Below are positions 53,501 through 61,279 of a DNA stretch of 64,000 nucleotides, piece after piece (within the stretch, counting starts at the first letter, position 1; each line of letters starts with the position of its first letter). The stretch lies in assembly GCA_016200265.1 (NCBI GenBank), contig JACQFE010000043.1:1-64000 (forward strand), read 5' to 3'. The position numbers were made by a program, and so were the translations under genes. This DNA is from Planctomycetota bacterium (GTDB taxonomy: Bacteria > Planctomycetota > Phycisphaerae > UBA1845). Below the pieces are notes generated by a model. It did no database searches, was not told the origin of the DNA, and saw nothing but the letters and a program-made list of their open reading frames with translations.

Positions 53501-55810
53501 GGTGGTTACTACCTTGGTCCGCCGAACAAATCGCCCGCGACGGCAACATGCACGGGCACACCGGGATCGGGCACGGCCACCTGCGACAATGGATCGTGCT
53601 GCACGGCGCCGGGAGTCTGCGTGGATCGCGATCTTGATCCGCCGGTGAGTGCTCAGGAGTGCCTCACGGAGCTGAACGGAAAATTCGTCGGCGGCATCCG
53701 ATGCAAGGGCGGCTACTGCAACTCAGACTACACGACGTCCTGCTTGGTGGACGCCGATTGTCCGACTGGCGACACCTGCAATGTGACGGCGGCACAGAAA
53801 GCCCAGCCGAAACCGTGCCAAATCTGCGAAATTCAGGGCGCGGACAATTGCCAGCCGTGGGAGAACACCGGCAACATTGGCGGGCTCAGCGATCCCGTCG
53901 TCGGCTCAAACGGCATCGTCGCGGCGGACGATTTCAAATATGCGAGCAATGTGATCAGCAGCGTGTGTGTCTGGGGCGAATACATCAACACGGCTCCGCA
54001 CGCGAATCCGTTCGATTGTGGGTTTTCGGTGACGGCGGACCATTTCCGGGTCCGCGTTTACGATGATTTTGAGGGATTGCCCTGTAATATCATCGCCGAA
54101 TCCGTTGCTTCGTCTGTACGGGCCTATCTCGGTTCCGTGATTCCCGAAGCAACTTACCATCCCTTTGCTTTCCAGTTGACGCTGGCCACGCCGGTTACGG
54201 GTCTGGACGCAAGCGGCCATACGATCTATTGGCTGGAAGTTTCCAATGCGCCCAGCGCGACGATTTCGACATGCGTGTGGTTCTGGGATCAACTGGGATA
54301 CAGCACATCCGTCGGCAACCATTATTCGGCTACGGGAAGCAACGCCGGCTATCCGGCCGGCTCGGAGCGGACGGCGGACTATTCGTGGTGCCTGAACGGA
54401 CCGATCGTTCCCGGCGCTTCCGGCAATGTCATCCGGAGTTGTTGCAATTGCGTTGATGCCTCGTGCAGCCTGCAGAATCTTCGAGATTGCAGGAGCGTAA
54501 ACGGAATCTGGAACGTCGACGATCAAACCTGTGGCGTTGCGTGCGCCGGACCTCCACCAAACGATCATTGCACGAGCACAATCGGCAACCTCGTGCCCAC
54601 TGGAACGTATTATTTCGACACCCAATGCGCCGACACGGACGGACCCAATTACGCTGGTCCAACAGAGGAAGGAGGTTCGGTCATCTTCGGTCATGACGTT
54701 TGGTATCGGTATCAAGCTCCTTTTAACTGCACGCTGATCGTGAGCATGTGCGGCACAGGCACTCAATACGATTCCATGTTGGGGGTTTATCACAGAGTCG
54801 GCGATTGCAATTTCTGCCCAACGGATGCTAACAGCGGAAACTCGTATCTGGTCAACGGCCGCTACGAGGACGAATCTTGTACGGGGGTCGTCGTTGCCGG
54901 CGCGGGGTTTTCCGTCAGCCAGGCCCAAGCCGGTGAATGTTATGTGATTCGTGCCGGCGGATTCTACGAGTCTCGCGGGTCGGGGGTGGTGGACATCAGT
55001 TGCACGCCGACGGGGAATACGGTGGCGCTGGACTCGCGCCCATTGTCGAACGGTGCTGCCCGCGGAACGCGCTGTCCGATTATTGATTTCTTTCCGACAC
55101 CGGTGGCCGATCCCGCGCCAGACAAGAACCGCTACATCGCGTTCAGCGTCCCGGACCCCGGGCCACCGCCTCAGGCGACGGCGGTCGAGATCAAGCGGGT
55201 GAAGCTGATGCGGCCCAGCCCGCCGAATCTGTCCCAATATCCGCCGCCGGATTTCTCGACGTTTGAGAACCAGTATTCATACGCGGGCACGCCGACGATG
55301 CACTGTCAAAACGGTGGCACACCGCCTTGTGTGACGCCGTCCGATGCGATTTATGCGATATCGATTACGCAGTGCGCGCCGAATTACATCGACTGGCAGG
55401 CCGCATTGAACGGGCAACTATTGTACGTGACCGGCTCCGACATTGTGCCGAGCTCGCAGTATGAAGTGAGCCAGTTGGCGGCGTCGTGCGCGGGGAATGA
55501 GAGGACATGTACGGCCAGATCGGCGCCATGCACGGGATACACCGCGCGATGGGGCGACACGGCGCCCGCGTTTCAGGATCCGAACGCCACGTCGCTATAC
55601 CAGCCGAACATCAGTGACGTGAGCGCCTGTGTGGACACCTTCAAGGGGACGGCGTCGGCCATCCCGATGCCGCGCTGCGATTTGGTGGGTGGCGCGAACG
55701 GCTTGCCGAACTTCCGGGTGCAGATCGACGACATTGCAGCGATCGTTGATGCGTTCAAGAGTCGCGCGTATCCATTCAGTGGAACGAGCAGTCCGGTGAA
55801 CTGTCCGTAA
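50546..55810 (+). CDS. Giant secreted Cys-rich repeat protein
   Basis: 1754 residues; ATG at 50546 with GGAGG 8 bases upstream. A signal anchor or peptide (IFALVLGVVIFAVGVKL) is followed by a long Cys-rich exported body. Repeated elements include C-V-G-G-x-N-A-G-x-T-C (about residues 130-170 and 950), C-D-D-G-x-x-C-T-x-D-x-C units, and at least five C-C pairs each followed by C-x7-10-C and GG (near 622, 714, 943, 1018 and 1298). A lamin-tail-like region is near 480-620. The end IDDIAAIVDAFKSRAYPF looks like half of a dockerin-type module. It belongs with the other disulphide-rich secreted proteins to its right. Confidence 0.8.
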   Translation: MRSRKNHSIFALVLGVVIFAVGVKLSATPPQDSGRRSDSISQTRLRPNDSVRKSARDAAVDGRGVRTIATARTAPFLSGSYPISAPIVVNYLDDDATRARQAGRLVGPVPKAMAVAASQVANIPSSRKCVGGTNAGGTCTSDGDCPGVADGACTGGHCVGGISSGASCTSDANCFGSHCGCTFAVQCDDGVPCTNDRCALNPGAPFDSGKCVHDFVLAGVDDPLFNGCPLGTLCGGCDDGIACNGKETCDGAGACVSSGPVDCGGGKVCNEVGRCANSGRYCTADIDCPFSTCNHCQTICTTNGDCSDGIICNGNETCDVPSGKCVLGTPPCGASATCFEKKCSASANNPWGCAVNSDCPNGGHCNVAGPVCLPGRCCDNAAQPNCSRRALNVTVQGKSSCNSIGGMWFAGDLGTTALLAGPSVYDSTCPASNDSTLPAGVPGLHCPKYGDGIAPLNVGPLVGPIYDGPVVNAQAGVPLYKLGDDYQFTDGSNILLDEMHFVGGAFVGERIAFELYDASCNFIEDLFFIMNVNTIGLQTILFQPAIEIPPHGFLVMTAASEFAPETRIFWATTDSTTVDVGVNDPDVIWVNGGPTANFLPAPNRNLLFELVGRKTTASIGACCLTAPGPVQGCDNALAPWICEGEGGAYLGNYSLCAYCGGGSNAGNNCRRCFITTDTTCDRDADCPSGELCVPNDAACPGATCVAWSSCGRGACCNPTTGGCTEGDAASCANGGGSFQGFGTTCDIDNGYGGTGDVQSCCPQPTYTGGDNCSDATVHFIHVPAPGSDPVVVTITGDNSAASSTIDHPDSCVTMQCGSSCDVQSDVGWWEAFEIDACAYVRVDSCCTGTGSEVLRPAWVLLFPDCPCGAPVSESPNPNGGVVDPFPEPAFNRGGPYCTDDNIWFWVGPLKAGHYYYPVYSAPLGYHGQYQLHITAQPCPTAACCMNKCVGGPNAGSTCTGNAECGTGGLCQGACSELNIMDCAAAGGYYLGPPNKSPATATCTGTPGSGTATCDNGSCCTAPGVCVDRDLDPPVSAQECLTELNGKFVGGIRCKGGYCNSDYTTSCLVDADCPTGDTCNVTAAQKAQPKPCQICEIQGADNCQPWENTGNIGGLSDPVVGSNGIVAADDFKYASNVISSVCVWGEYINTAPHANPFDCGFSVTADHFRVRVYDDFEGLPCNIIAESVASSVRAYLGSVIPEATYHPFAFQLTLATPVTGLDASGHTIYWLEVSNAPSATISTCVWFWDQLGYSTSVGNHYSATGSNAGYPAGSERTADYSWCLNGPIVPGASGNVIRSCCNCVDASCSLQNLRDCRSVNGIWNVDDQTCGVACAGPPPNDHCTSTIGNLVPTGTYYFDTQCADTDGPNYAGPTEEGGSVIFGHDVWYRYQAPFNCTLIVSMCGTGTQYDSMLGVYHRVGDCNFCPTDANSGNSYLVNGRYEDESCTGVVVAGAGFSVSQAQAGECYVIRAGGFYESRGSGVVDISCTPTGNTVALDSRPLSNGAARGTRCPIIDFFPTPVADPAPDKNRYIAFSVPDPGPPPQATAVEIKRVKLMRPSPPNLSQYPPPDFSTFENQYSYAGTPTMHCQNGGTPPCVTPSDAIYAISITQCAPNYIDWQAALNGQLLYVTGSDIVPSSQYEVSQLAASCAGNERTCTARSAPCTGYTARWGDTAPAFQDPNATSLYQPNISDVSACVDTFKGTASAIPMPRCDLVGGANGLPNFRVQIDDIAAIVDAFKSRAYPFSGTSSPVNCP

Positions 55811-56165
55811 TCGGACGCGAGCGGCGGCGTTCGAGCAAGTGAAAGCAAAGCGGCGGTTGATGATGTTTGGATTCGGAGTCGGTCGATCGGGATCGATACG
55901 ACGCCGTCAAATTCACGGCTCGTATTGAAGCCCATGGCTGCCGTGCTTTCAGAATCGACGTTAGCCGGAGCACGGCAGGTTTCGTATCCTCAACATCAGA
56001 CCTTACGATCCATTGGAATATTCCATGACTGTTTTCCGGCAAGTCTTGGTCCAGAGTTTGAGCCATTTCTCGCAAACGGGCATTTTCGTTGCGTTCTCTC
56101 CGGATTCCTGGTAGAAACTTGCGAGGAGGCCCGCCCGGTTTTCATTTTTGAGGGGGAATCGACCA
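55811..56165. other. Intergenic region
   Basis: 355 bases with no credible gene. It contains the ribosome binding site GAGGGGG (about 56150) of the next gene. I see no strong promoter or repeat. Confidence 0.4.
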
Positions 56166-57434
56166 ATGATCACCGCAACTCTGGCGAACATCCGTCGCAG
56201 CCTGCTTTTCATGATCACCCTTTCGTTGCTGCCTGCTGCGCTCCGGGCCGAAAAACCAAGTCTTCCGCTCGTTGACGCCCATCCGAATGGTGCAATCAAG
56301 GCAATCGCAGATTCGAGCTGCGTTCCGGCGTGCAGTGGGTCGTGCATGTCGCTGAAGGCCGTCGCGGTCAATGGCACATCGATTGCGCCCAGCAATTGCA
56401 TCCACGCCATGCCGGGCGATGCGATTACTTCAGAAATCAAGATATCAGGGTGGGGCAGCCAATTGCCGCTCGGCGTGCGTGCATATCAAGCTACGATACT
56501 GGGGGAACATGGGGCAGTTAGCGGTTCGCGAGGTACTTTCCTTCCAGTTGGATGGGATGCTCCAATTCATTCTCAAATCTGCAATCCCGGTTCCTGTACG
56601 CCGCAGTATCCAGTTTGCCAACCGCAGGGTTATGCCGGCATTTGCGTTGGAAATTCCTTTGATCCGACCCTTGGGGCGTTCATCGATTCGAACCGAGCGG
56701 ACTTTATTCGTTTCGGTTCCACTCTCTTCGGCGGAATTAGACTGGTCTCGTTGGATTACATCTACGGCATGACAACGCTTGTGTCGGACGGCACTCCGGA
56801 CACAGGAGTGATTCGATACGGTGGCACGCTAGTCCTGGTCGCATCAGAAGACGCCTGCGGAACTTTTGAATATGCGTTTCAAAGGGACATCAACTATACG
56901 TTGCTCCATGATCCTACACCGCAACAGTACACCATCCTCCCCGATACTCAGTCGCTCATCGTCAGCATTTGCACCGACGACGGGATTTATTGCAATGGCC
57001 AGGAAAACTGCGACGCGGTCAATGGTTGCGTTGTGATCCCGGTGAATTGCGACGACGGAGTGGCCTGCACGGTGGACACCTGCAATGAAAGCGCGCACGG
57101 ATGCGATCACACGCCCAGCGACGCATTGTGCGACGACGGCGATTCATGTACGAGCGACACTTGTACCGCGACCGGCTGTATGCACCAGAGCATTTGTGGG
57201 AGTTGCTGCGATCAAAGCGACGGCACATGCACCGATGGCGTTCCCGCAAGCACTTGCACTTGCAGTCAATGCCAATGGGCGCAGGGTGTTTCGTGCACCG
57301 CCACTGATTGCCATCCTCTGTTCATGCCAATTCCCACTGTTACATCCTGGGGCGCGACCGTTCTTGTGCTCGCTTTGCTCATCGGCGCGAAGATTTGTTT
57401 CGCGAGACGCCACGGGGATGTGGCTCGTTTATAA
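56166..57434 (+). CDS. Secreted Cys-rich protein with IPTL-CTERM-like sorting tail
   Basis: 422 residues from ATG at 56166 (a GAGGGGG element lies about 10 bases before it). A signal peptide (SLLFMITLSLLPAALRA) is followed by a beta-rich domain (about 30-265) and Cys-rich repeats of the form C-x-D-G-x-x-C-T-x-D-x-C (about 270-380). The C-terminus reads IPTVTSWG (389-396), then a hydrophobic helix (TVLVLALLIGAKICF) and a basic end. Known: the IPTLxxWG motif before a membrane helix and basic tail is the IPTL-CTERM signal, thought to be cut by an exosortase-type enzyme (XrtH). It is probably anchored at the cell surface through this. No exosortase gene is seen in the window. Confidence 0.82.
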   Translation: MITATLANIRRSLLFMITLSLLPAALRAEKPSLPLVDAHPNGAIKAIADSSCVPACSGSCMSLKAVAVNGTSIAPSNCIHAMPGDAITSEIKISGWGSQLPLGVRAYQATILGEHGAVSGSRGTFLPVGWDAPIHSQICNPGSCTPQYPVCQPQGYAGICVGNSFDPTLGAFIDSNRADFIRFGSTLFGGIRLVSLDYIYGMTTLVSDGTPDTGVIRYGGTLVLVASEDACGTFEYAFQRDINYTLLHDPTPQQYTILPDTQSLIVSICTDDGIYCNGQENCDAVNGCVVIPVNCDDGVACTVDTCNESAHGCDHTPSDALCDDGDSCTSDTCTATGCMHQSICGSCCDQSDGTCTDGVPASTCTCSQCQWAQGVSCTATDCHPLFMPIPTVTSWGATVLVLALLIGAKICFARRHGDVARL

Positions 57435-57469
57435 GTGCGCTCAAATGGGAAATAAACGGTACCGCATGT

Positions 57470-57568
57470 CATTCTGAGGTCGCCGAAGGCGACCGCGTCA
57501 TTCTGAGCCTTGGTTTACCAGGGCGAAGAATCTCCAGGCATCAGATGCTTCGCTCCGCTCAGCATGAC
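57470..57568. repeat. Dispersed repeat, copy B
   Basis: Same element as 9309-9377: starts CATTCTGAGGTCGCC, includes a GGTCGCC-GAA-GGCGACC hairpin and ends CTCAGCATGAC, but has about 30 extra bases containing a second CATTCTGAG in the middle. It lies between the IPTL protein and the thioredoxin-fold lipoprotein (convergent). Confidence 0.75.
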
Positions 57569-57591
57569 GGCCGGCAATTTACCCAAGAAAC

Positions 57592-58491
57592 TCACTTTGC
57601 TTGGGCGGACGCCTCGGTTGACGCTTCTCCATTCTTACCGTTCTGTACTCGATCCACAAACCGGGCAATCATCTCGTACGAAGTAGGAAGCTCAAGCACA
57701 TCGTGACGTCCATCAGGTTGAATGATGACGATCGCCGGGACGCCCTTCACGTTAAATTCCTTCGCCGCATCGCCTTGACCACCCCAAAATCCACCGGGTC
57801 GGCAATGCACCATGTTGACAATGCGGTCATGCACTTCGCGGCGCTCGAGCATTTCACGAAGCTTTGACCAATCGTTGGCGTAGAATCGATCGAGCACCAG
57901 AAAAATCGGCTGGTCGGTTTGCTTCGACGCTTTCTCAGCGTCTGACAGCGATGAAAGCCAGACATATCGGGCTTCGCGGAGGATATACGGATTGATCTTC
58001 GGCATCGCGCCCGGCGGCGTGGAATCCTTCAGAAATGCCATGATCTGTTCGACGTCGGCCTTCCCAAGTCGCGCGTGATACGTGCCGTCGGGATGAATCA
58101 GGATCAAGGCCGGCGCCCGCTCAACGCCATATTGAGCCGCGTAGCGACGATCCGGCTCATAGTTGTGAAAGAGAATGCAGCGCACGCACTCCGGACAAGA
58201 AGAATCGATGTCAACTTCCTTCAACTTCATCAACATGGCCTGATCGGTCTTGCGGTCGCCGGATTTGTAGAAGATCAGCATCCCGCCGGAAGTCTCGCGC
58301 ATGCGGCGTTCTGCGGCCTCATAATCAGAAATCCAGCCGGAGGAAATCATCGCATCAAGGCTCGAGGGTTGGGCCCAGCGAGGCATGTCCGCCCAACGGG
58401 GCATGTTGCAGCCTGTGAAGGTCAATGCGGCGATCGCGGCGAGAACCAGACAAGCCAATCGTCCCCGCGACTCCTGCTTGATTTTGATCAT
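57592..58491 (-). CDS. Lipoprotein with two thioredoxin folds lacking the standard CxxC
   Basis: 299 residues from the ATG at 58491. The signal peptide ends in the lipobox LTFTGC (about 24-29). Residues about 70-165 and 185-280 look like two thioredoxin folds: each has a final VERAPALILIHPDG or VKGVPAIVIIQPDG, the cis-Pro loop. At the place where the CxxC would be, domain 1 has FYKSGDRK and domain 2 FLVLDRFYANDW; neither has cysteines. Domain 1 has an extra CPECVRC stretch later, before the last strands. Inference: a membrane-anchored thioredoxin-fold protein that binds, but perhaps does not oxidise, partners. It lies between Cys-rich secreted genes, on the opposite strand. Confidence 0.75.
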   Translation of the reverse strand: MIKIKQESRGRLACLVLAAIAALTFTGCNMPRWADMPRWAQPSSLDAMISSGWISDYEAAERRMRETSGGMLIFYKSGDRKTDQAMLMKLKEVDIDSSCPECVRCILFHNYEPDRRYAAQYGVERAPALILIHPDGTYHARLGKADVEQIMAFLKDSTPPGAMPKINPYILREARYVWLSSLSDAEKASKQTDQPIFLVLDRFYANDWSKLREMLERREVHDRIVNMVHCRPGGFWGGQGDAAKEFNVKGVPAIVIIQPDGRHDVLELPTSYEMIARFVDRVQNGKNGEASTEASAQAK

Positions 58492-58819
58492 GTCCACCAA
58501 TCCGCAATGAGTCCCGTCTTTTTTCAGAGGATTTGGAAAGTCTATCCATGCATTTGGCCGTCGCAACCGCGACGTTGTGGAATCTCGTTGGTCATGAGTG
58601 CCAAATTTGGCGATTTCGATCCCAAAATCGGCGTTTAGGGTGGCATTTCCGCCGACTTTTGTGACAAGCGGGACAAAGTCGAACCCATACTCCGCTTGAC
58701 ACGCTTGATTGATCTCGGATACGTTAAGCAGTCCTAGGGGGGTCGTTTTTCAAGTTCTATTGATAGCGTCTGGAGCCGGGCAAGGCTTGGGACAAGTACT
58801 TTCGAAACGGAGGCAACTG
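58492..58819. other. Divergent intergenic region before the first Cys-repeat gene
   Basis: 328 bases. TTGACA at 58696-58701 is a perfect -35 box, but no good -10 box lies at the right distance (GATACG or ATACGT only). The GGAGGC ribosome binding site of the next gene precedes 58820. No gene is visible. Confidence 0.4.
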
Positions 58820-60061
58820 ATGCAAAGAAGCTGTGGTTCGCAATGGGGGAAACTGGGACTAATTGTGGCCGGCTTGGGGCTTATGCCGGCTTGGTGGGGA
58901 AACACCGCCAAGGCGCAGGAATCGGACATTCGCAATCAGCTCCGAGCCTGCTGCTTCCGCGGCAGCAGTGCATGCCAGAACCTGACCAAGGCGGATTGCA
59001 AGGCTCAGGGAGGTCGATCCCAGGGTTTGGGCACAAACTGTGAAACGACCGATTGCGCCGAAAGTAGCCGACAGGCGTGCTGTGCAAATAATGGAAGCTG
59101 TACTGATGAAACGTCCAAGGACTGTCGCGCAGCCGGTGGGCATCCACAAGGTCGAGGCACCAACTGTGACACCGCGAATATTTGCAGCTCGTTGGACCAG
59201 GCATGTTGTGCGGACAACGGAGCGTGCACAGATGACACGCCGACCAATTGTCGGGCTGCCGGCGGGAAACCGGGTGGCAAGGGCACGTCGTGCGAAACTA
59301 CGACCTGCACGAACAATACCGTTGCCTGTTGCACCAATGGGGAGTGCTCACAGCAGACGCCGGTAGCGTGTTTCCAATCCGGTGGTAGACCGCAGCCCGC
59401 TGGCTCGAATTGCCGAACTGCGGATTGCAGCGGCGGCGGCGGATTTGGCAAACAGGCTTGCTGCTCGGACGACGGTCACTGCACCGATGAAGCGGCGGCG
59501 GATTGCCGTTCTGCTGGCGGTCGACCGGGTGGCTTCGGATCGAGCTGCGCCGACACAACCTGTACGGTGGCGACGGCAGCGTGCTGCTTGGATGACGGAT
59601 CGTGCCAGGACCTGAAGGCTTCCGCGTGTCGGACCAAGGGTGGTCAGACCGGGGGAGCTGGCACTGCGTGCAGCACGACAACCTGCACACAGAAGACCAT
59701 CGCCTGCTGCCTGGCAGACAATTCATGTGTTGATGTGAAGCCGTTGGCTTGCATCCAGCAAAGCGGTCATTCGCAGGGCAAAGGCAGCGATTGTTCGAGT
59801 TCGCATTGTGGTCCTGCGACCGTTTCATGCTGCGCCACGAGTGGTGACTGCACAGATGTGCCGCGAGCAACGTGTACGGCGAATGGTGGTCAACCGGGAC
59901 AAGCTGGCAGCTCCTGTTCGACGGCGACGTGCACGCGGACCGATCGCGAGTGCTGTTTGCCAACCGGCGCGTGCCAGGAAATGCCGCGCTCAGATTGCAT
60001 TGCGGCGGGTGGCAACCCCGGTGCGGCGGGTAGCGCGTGTACGCCGACCAGTTGCCATTGA
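58820..60061 (+). CDS. Secreted protein of nine six-cysteine repeats
   Basis: 413 residues; ATG at 58820 preceded by GGAGGC (5 bases). The signal peptide (LIVAGLGLMPAWWGNTAKAQ) is followed by nine tandem units of the form CC-x5-C-x7-C-x13-C-x4-C, spaced by six residues, giving a 41-residue period in the regular units. Conserved features are GG in the x13 loop, an x-D-G-x-C turn after the double Cys, and an ACC start. There are 54 Cys in the repeats. The protein ends right after the last Cys (SCH). No function can be given. The regular six-Cys unit suggests three disulphides each. Known: related CC-x-x-x-G-x-C units occur in secreted proteins of planctomycetes and others. Confidence 0.88.
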   Translation: MQRSCGSQWGKLGLIVAGLGLMPAWWGNTAKAQESDIRNQLRACCFRGSSACQNLTKADCKAQGGRSQGLGTNCETTDCAESSRQACCANNGSCTDETSKDCRAAGGHPQGRGTNCDTANICSSLDQACCADNGACTDDTPTNCRAAGGKPGGKGTSCETTTCTNNTVACCTNGECSQQTPVACFQSGGRPQPAGSNCRTADCSGGGGFGKQACCSDDGHCTDEAAADCRSAGGRPGGFGSSCADTTCTVATAACCLDDGSCQDLKASACRTKGGQTGGAGTACSTTTCTQKTIACCLADNSCVDVKPLACIQQSGHSQGKGSDCSSSHCGPATVSCCATSGDCTDVPRATCTANGGQPGQAGSSCSTATCTRTDRECCLPTGACQEMPRSDCIAAGGNPGAAGSACTPTSCH

Positions 60062-60099
60062 TATCGATCTTACCGAATCATTGACTGGTCGAATGATGG

Positions 60100-60125
60100 A
60101 ACGCGCGGTGTCAAAGCCGCGCGTT
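60100..60125 (+). terminator. Possible intrinsic terminator between the two Cys-repeat genes
   Basis: AACGCGCGG (60100-60108) and CCGCGCGTT (60117-60125) form a 9-bp GC-rich stem with an 8-base loop, followed by a T-rich run (TTCATTTCCATTTTTC). It could end transcription after the first repeat gene or attenuate it into the second. Confidence 0.55.
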
Positions 60126-60168
60126 TCATTTCCATTTTTCGTGATCGCTAGAGGTGAGTGGAGGGGTT

Positions 60169-61140
60169 ATGTCGCGGATCAGGTTAGGTTGGTTCACCGT
60201 CTTTGCGCTTTTTGTCGGTGAAGGGTCGCTAATTGCCGATCCTCCCACAACGGATTCCCAGGCAGTCGCAACGGACGTCGCTTGCTGTTTTTCGGATGGC
60301 TCTTGTCAGGATTTGCAGCCTTCGTTTTGTCTGCTGCAAGGCGGGCGACCGGGCGATTCCGGCACTTCCTGTGCGACGGTCTCCTGCGGGGCGCAGCCGG
60401 TTGCGTGTTGCATGCCCGACGGGCAATGCGTGAACCTGCAGCCCGACGTTTGCCTCACCACCCTTGGCCGACCACAACGTCAGGGATCGTCGTGCGCCAA
60501 TCAGAGTTGCACACCGGTTCTCTCGGCCTGTTGTTTCCCGGATGGGCAATGTGCTCATCTTCCGCCGATCAATTGCTTTGCCGCCGGCGGTCGTCCCGGC
60601 GCGCTGCACAGCACATGCGCCGCGACCGTTTGCGTGGCAATCGACGTGGCCTGCTGCCATGCGGATGGTTCGTGCCAGGATCTTTCGTCGGCGGAATGCA
60701 TCGCCGGCGGCGGTGAGCCGGGTGCGCCCGGCAGCCTTTGCGAAACGCAGAATTGTTCGGCTTCTGCGGCCGCATGCTGCCTTCCCGATGACACCTGCGA
60801 CAATCTGTTGCCCATCGTATGCCGAAACCGCGGCGGGCGTTCGGCTGGGGCCGGTTCCACGTGCAAAACAACGGCGTGCCCGCTCAATGCGGGCGCTTGC
60901 TGCATGCCTGATGCGTCGTGCGAAATGCTGACCCGGCGCAATTGTCGTGCGCAGGGCGGCAAACCGACGGGCTCTCGTGCGGCATGCAGCGAAGTCACTT
61001 GCCCTCCACCTCCGCAACCGACGGTCGCGTGCTGCTTCACGGATTCGTCGTGCCAGGATTTGACACAAGCCGACTGCGCAGCCGCCGGTGGAACGCCCGG
61101 TGTGGAAGGCTCGGTTTGTCGTCGAATGACATGTCCGTAG
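60169..61140 (+). CDS. Secreted protein of seven six-cysteine repeats, paralogue of the previous gene
   Basis: 323 residues; ATG at 60169 with a GGAGGGG element just before it; a GTG at 60154 is an alternative. A short signal peptide (WFTVFALFVGEGSLIA) is followed by seven units with the same CC-x5-C-x7-C-x13-C-x4-C pattern as the neighbour and a mostly 6-residue spacer, and it also ends just after the last Cys (MTCP). Sequence identity outside the Cys, GG and ACC positions is modest, so the copies are not recent. It is a likely tandem-duplication product. Confidence 0.87.
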   Translation: MSRIRLGWFTVFALFVGEGSLIADPPTTDSQAVATDVACCFSDGSCQDLQPSFCLLQGGRPGDSGTSCATVSCGAQPVACCMPDGQCVNLQPDVCLTTLGRPQRQGSSCANQSCTPVLSACCFPDGQCAHLPPINCFAAGGRPGALHSTCAATVCVAIDVACCHADGSCQDLSSAECIAGGGEPGAPGSLCETQNCSASAAACCLPDDTCDNLLPIVCRNRGGRSAGAGSTCKTTACPLNAGACCMPDASCEMLTRRNCRAQGGKPTGSRAACSEVTCPPPPQPTVACCFTDSSCQDLTQADCAAAGGTPGVEGSVCRRMTCP

Positions 61141-61279
61141 TTGCCGGACATTGCGGCTGTCGCGGTCTATCATGCGAAGCAAAGCGTAACATCTCGAATG
61201 CGAGATTCTTCGTCCCGACGTTACGGGACTCGGGATGGCGCGGTGAGTCAATCGCGCCAGGATCCGTAATTTCTACGAA
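61141..61279. other. Convergent spacer with two small hairpins
   Basis: Between the second Cys-repeat gene and tsaB: ATCTCG-AATG-CGAGAT (61191-61206) and GTCCCG-ACGTTA-CGGGAC (61212-61229). Neither has a T-run. They may protect both converging transcripts. Confidence 0.45.

Noticed and set aside
58820..61140. Regular 123-base period considered as a CRISPR array
   Set aside because: The period is explained by coding 41-residue protein repeats with conserved cysteines; no identical repeats or spacers.
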